This document shows, piece after piece, positions 60,458-64,000 of a DNA stretch of 64,000 nt; the stretch's first letter is position 1, and every line of letters begins with the position of its first letter. The notes beneath the pieces were generated by a model. It saw only the letters and a program-made list of their open reading frames with translations. It was not told the origin of the DNA and did no database searches. The DNA lies in contig CBDHCM010000006.1 of the NCBI GenBank assembly GCA_965261105.1, positions 2,046,001 to 2,110,000 of the forward strand, read 5' to 3'. The stretch comes from Aldehydirespirator sp965261105. GTDB lineage: Bacteria; Actinomycetota; Acidimicrobiia; Acidimicrobiales; Aldehydirespiratoraceae. Made by a program: the position numbers and the translations under genes.

Positions 60458-63400
60458 CTACTCGAACTCGGAAGACTGGGCGCCGAGGCTGCGGGCGTTT
60501 TCTGAGACGGTTCGGCGGGTGGACTCGTCGAAGCCCTCGTCGCTCTTGGCACGGACCTCCAGGACCAGTTCCACGTCGTCTCCGAGCATGCTGCTGACGT
60601 GGTCAGCGATCTCGCCTAGCTGTCTGATGCAGCGGATCGGGTCGGGGTTGAAATGGGCGTAGAACTGGGTGGGCTTGCTCGACTCCGGCTCGGATGGCCC
60701 GATGGACGGGGTGGTTGGACCGTCCGGGCCGTCGGTTCCGGCGGGAGGCTCGCCAGTGCCGGTTCTTGGCTGCGCCTGGGGCTCGGGCACCCGGTCGGCG
60801 TGGATCAGCAGACCGCTGGGTGCGGGCGGGACTGCGTCGTCGGTGTGCAGTCCTACCCATCGCTCGCCGTCGTGGGCTTCGGCGTAGGCGAAGGTGTCCT
60901 GTTGCCAGGTGATGGTCGAGGCCCGGTTCGCAATCGCGCCGTACAGCACGTCGCGGCTGGCGAGGCGGGGCATGTAGGGGAACCGGGCGTAGGTCTCCCA
61001 TAGCTTGTGGACGGCGATGTCGCCGCGTTCGGACCAGAGTTCGCGGCGGTCGAGATCCATCCGGATGCGCACCCCGCTGTAGGTGCCGATGAGCTTCTCC
61101 TCGCTGATGAGCTTGCGGCTGGCCCGCTCGGCCAGGTCACCTGCCGTGGCGACCCTGGTCGTCTGCCATTCGATTTCGCGCTGGCCGGGCTGCTTCGTGG
61201 GTGTGATGGCCAGGGTGAAGGTCTCCGCGATCAGGCTGTCTACCTGCTTGGAGGTCTCGGCCAGCTTGCTGTCGGCCTGGCGCTGCTGGTGGGCGGTGAG
61301 GTTCATGGACTGGTCGCCCACGACAGACTTCCAGGCCAGGTACATGCGGGCCGCGGCTCGCAGCTCGGCTAGGCGGTTAGCCGCTGCAGCCAGGAACACC
61401 ACCAGGTTGCGGTTGACCCGCGGGCCGGCGTCGCGCTGGGTCAGTATCCGTGCCGCCAGAGTCACCGCCGGCGAGTTGTCGTCGTTGGGCGAGTGGGTGG
61501 CGTCGGGCTCAAGGATCACTAGGCGCACGCCGTCGTCGTTGTCCGGCACGTCGCCTGGACCCTCCGCGAACACCTGCACGGACGCGAAGTCGCCCCGGTT
61601 GCGCTGGTTACCGATGCGGCGGCGCACCTCGTCGTCGGCGTCGCGGTCGTCGTAGTTGGAGCCGGCTCGGTCTGCGGCGATGCGGGTGACGTTGGGGATC
61701 AGCGAGTACCAGTACTGGGCACCGTCGACATAGAGGTGGGTGGCCTCGCCGGACAGGCGCCGCAGCGCGTCGGCGAACTGGCCGGGGGACTCTCCGGGCT
61801 GCGCGCAGCCGAGCACCACCGACTTGAGGTCCACTCCCCTTCTGCCGTCGGGCCGGGGCGCGGATCCCATGTAGACGGCCCGGGCGGCTCTACGGGTGGC
61901 GGACAGTCGCCCGAAGTGGCTGTTGTTCTGGTCGATGCGCAGCGGAAGCGAGTTGGCCCCGTCCACATCGGCTTTGATGACGGGGTCCCAGCCGTCCTCC
62001 AAGTACTTCTTAATCTCGCTGACGAGCAGCCCGTAGTCCATGGGCAGGTTGCCGGGCATGATCAGCAGTGACCGGTCGTCGCGCTGCCACAGTTGGGAGA
62101 TCGCCAGCGCCATGAGCCGCAGCACGCCTCGGGTGCGCTGGAACTTGTCGAGGGCGGACCAGTCGTCAAAGAGCCGATCGAACAGCTCGGGATGGATCGG
62201 GTAGCAAAGCTCCATGCGGCGGCGGTACTCGCCCTCCCCCACCCCCGCCGGGAACTTGTCGCCCTGATTGCGGTACATGTCGCAGAACGCCCGGATGACC
62301 CCGTCGCGCACCCTGGCCTTCTCTGCGGGGATCGGGTCGAACAGCCGCCGCCGCACGATCTCGAAGGACTCGTCCGGCGAGGCCGGCTGCCACTGGGCCG
62401 CCTTGCGGGCCACCACGTTCTTGAGCTTCTCCAGCGCGGTTCGCCCCTTGGGGCCGCCCACCTCCACATCCGAGGCAGGGATCGAGATCAGCACCACCAC
62501 ATCGGGCACCGCGGCGGCCGCTTCGGTGAGAGCCTGTGCGAAGGTGAACTGAGTATCGAAGTCTCCCCCGGCAAGCCGTTCGCCTCCCGGCCCGTCGTCG
62601 TCGCTGCCATCGCGCAGCTGGCGGGCGTAGGCAACCCACTCGTCGATGAGCACCACCGCAGGGCCGAAGCGCTCGAACAGCGTGGTTAAGGCAGCGCCGG
62701 GGCTGGTGCCGGCCAGGTCGTCGGCCCGCACGATGTCGTAGCCGGCCTTGCCGCCAAGTTGGTAGGCCAACCGGCCCCACAGAGTGTGCAGCCGGATGCC
62801 CCCACCGATCGACTGCGGCGCCGACGGCGAGATCATCTGGCCCACCAACACGGCCCGGTTGACCCTGGCCGGCAGCGTCAAACTCTCATCAGCCAGGATC
62901 TCGGCCAAGCCGGGCAGCTTGGCCGCCTCAGCGCCGGAGGCCAGGTGGTACAGCGCGATCAGTGAGTGGGTCTTTCCCCCGCCGAAGTTGGTCTGCAACT
63001 CGATCACGGGATCGCCGCCCGCACCCGAGAGGCGCCGGGCCGCGCCGGCCAGCAGGTCGTGCAGGCCCTGGGTGATGTAGGTGCGGGAGTAGAACGAGTA
63101 CGGGTCCTGGTACTCGGGCTCGGCGCCGCCAGCAGCGACCAGCGCCAGATCGGCCGCGTACTCGGCCTGCTCGAATCGTCCGGCGGCCACGTCGGCGTGG
63201 GGCGTGATGATGTCCCGCCAGGGCGTGAGCCCGGCGTGGGGGGGTGCCCTCGGTGGGCTTTGCCGCGGTGCGGCGACGCTCACTGCGCGACTCCTCGTCG
63301 AACATCTGGCGCATCCGGTCCCGGCGCAAGCCTCGGATTTCGTCGCGCTGGTCGCTGTTGCCGAAGGCTTCTAGCACCCGCTCCATCGAGTCGAGGGCCC

Positions 63401-63710
63401 GAGCGGTGTCGTCGCTGGTCAACGACTGCTGGTGGGCCCAGCGGTTGCGCACATCGGACACCTCGAACACCAGCGACCGCACCGAAGGGCCGAGCGCATG
63501 TCCGAACGCCTCGTTCCAGGTTGCCTTGATGCCCTTGAACAAGAAGGCCGAGTCGCCGGTGGAGGGCGGATGGTCGGGACTGTGGAGCCTCGAGTTGACC
63601 TGCTGGAGCCAGCCGTCGCCGTAGAACCCCCGCCAAGTCGCCTCACACGCCGGGCCGAGCCCGTCACGCAGCAGGTTCAGTGCCTTGGCGACCCGCTCGG
63701 TGTTGGCCAT
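60458..63710 (-). pseudogene. Swt1-HEPN plus DUF499 ATPase, homopolymer frameshift
   Basis: ATG 63710 starts MANTERVAKALNLLRDGLGP, and VSDVRNRWAHQQ supplies the RxxxxH-type HEPN core. After AAKPTEG the frame is lost at a run of seven C (63238-63244). One base over, HAGLTPWRDIITPHADVA opens the 900-residue DUF499 part with Walker A NFGGGKTHSL and VVLIDEWVAYA. With six C the two parts fuse to about 1,080 residues, the usual family form. DUF499 ATPases belong to phage-defence loci with DUF1156/DUF3780 genes, none of which is seen here. Confidence 0.8.
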
Positions 63711-63816
63711 CACCATCGGAGTGGGCTCCGGTGACTGGTGGCGCAAGCAGGGACGGCTTCAGACATGCCCCATCAATGCCACGAGACAACGACAATCACG
63801 ATGCGCAGCTACAAGC

Positions 63817-63853
63817 GCTACCGATTCTCAGGCCTCTCCGCTACCAATTCTCA
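63817..63853 (-). promoter_or_regulatory. Two 23-bp-spaced iterons upstream of HEPN/DUF499 gene
   Basis: gctaccgattctca at 63817 and gctaccaattctca at 63840, exactly 23 bp apart and in the same orientation to the minus-strand gene as the array at 27.4 kb. A weak third unit may start at 63794. They lie between this gene and the divergent DUF2442 gene. Confidence 0.65.
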
Positions 63854-63914
63854 TCTGCTACGGAGCCGCTTGTATCCTCGCCCGACTTCTAGGCGGCGCA
63901 GTAGCATCTGAGCC

Positions 63915-64000
63915 GTGCTGTCGCCGCGTGTGATCGAACTCGAAGTATGCGAGCCCTACCAGATCTGGGTCAGGTTCGATGACGGCGTCGCGGGCGTCGT
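63915..64000 (+). CDS. DUF2442 protein (partial, 5' end only)
   Basis: GTG at 63915 begins VLSPRVIELEVCEPYQIWVR followed by FDDGVAGVV, the standard N-terminus of DUF2442 proteins, running off the right edge. Family function is unknown; it often accompanies small DUF4160 proteins in toxin-antitoxin-like pairs, and none is visible upstream. Confidence 0.75.
   Translation, partial: MLSPRVIELEVCEPYQIWVRFDDGVAGV

Overview
The window is high-GC DNA with dense, often overlapping genes, GTG/TTG starts and actinobacterial-looking proteins. These include a LacI/PfkB/ABC sugar cluster, an alpha-2-macroglobulin lipoprotein, many DUF4143 and HEPN/DUF499-type genes, and a PaeR7I-like restriction system. 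The best inference is a member of the Actinomycetota, possibly an Acidimicrobiia-like, accessory-rich genome. No rRNA, complete tRNA or housekeeping marker is present to prove this.

Region 1 (1-10.6 kb) is a tryptophan-kynurenine catabolic locus. It holds kynureninase (running off the left edge), 3-hydroxyanthranilate dioxygenase, a DapA-family lyase, an aldehyde dehydrogenase and a LysR regulator, plus a formamidase-like hydrolase and tryptophan 2,3-dioxygenase. Kynurenine 3-monooxygenase has lost its FAD-binding N-terminus and is joined to a possible reverse-transcriptase scrap. A dienelactone-hydrolase-like protein and a PIG-L deacetylase follow.

Region 2 (10.8-25.7 kb) carries a LOG-like protein, an internally duplicated GNAT protein and a sugar uptake and catabolism cluster. 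The cluster has two SIS-domain proteins, a PfkB kinase, a LacI regulator, a fructose-6-phosphate-aldolase-like enzyme, a glycosidase-like protein of unknown specificity, an internally deleted luciferase-like gene and a Dpp/Opp-type ABC transporter with fused ATPases.

Region 3 (25.8-41 kb) is a mosaic. It has two DUF4143 AAA ATPases with 23-bp-period direct repeats in their promoters and a 2003-residue alpha-2-macroglobulin lipoprotein. Broken genes are an aldehyde dehydrogenase remnant, an IS481/RTX chimera, and ERCC4 and EamA fragments. A convergent PaeR7I/XhoI-like restriction-modification pair closes it.

Region 4 (41-58 kb) is an island built of modules separated by copies of a roughly 100-bp repeat. 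Two copies abut the 3' half of a tRNA-Pro(GGG) gene, as expected of attachment sites. Modules hold two tandem adenylate-forming proteins, a three-gene DUF4268 operon that is a candidate defence system, a RecB/Cas4-like nuclease with a cysteine-rich partner (frameshifted), and a NucS/DUF91-like nuclease (frameshifted). There is also an IS21 element split by a tyrosine-recombinase trio, and an FRG-domain gene split by a 99-bp MITE.

Region 5 (58-64 kb) has an XRE-ImmA/IrrE regulator divergent from a zinc-ribbon protein, a HEPN/DUF499 ATPase frameshifted in a homopolymer, and the start of a DUF2442 gene. The HEPN/DUF499 promoter carries 23-bp-spaced repeats like those of the DUF4143 genes.
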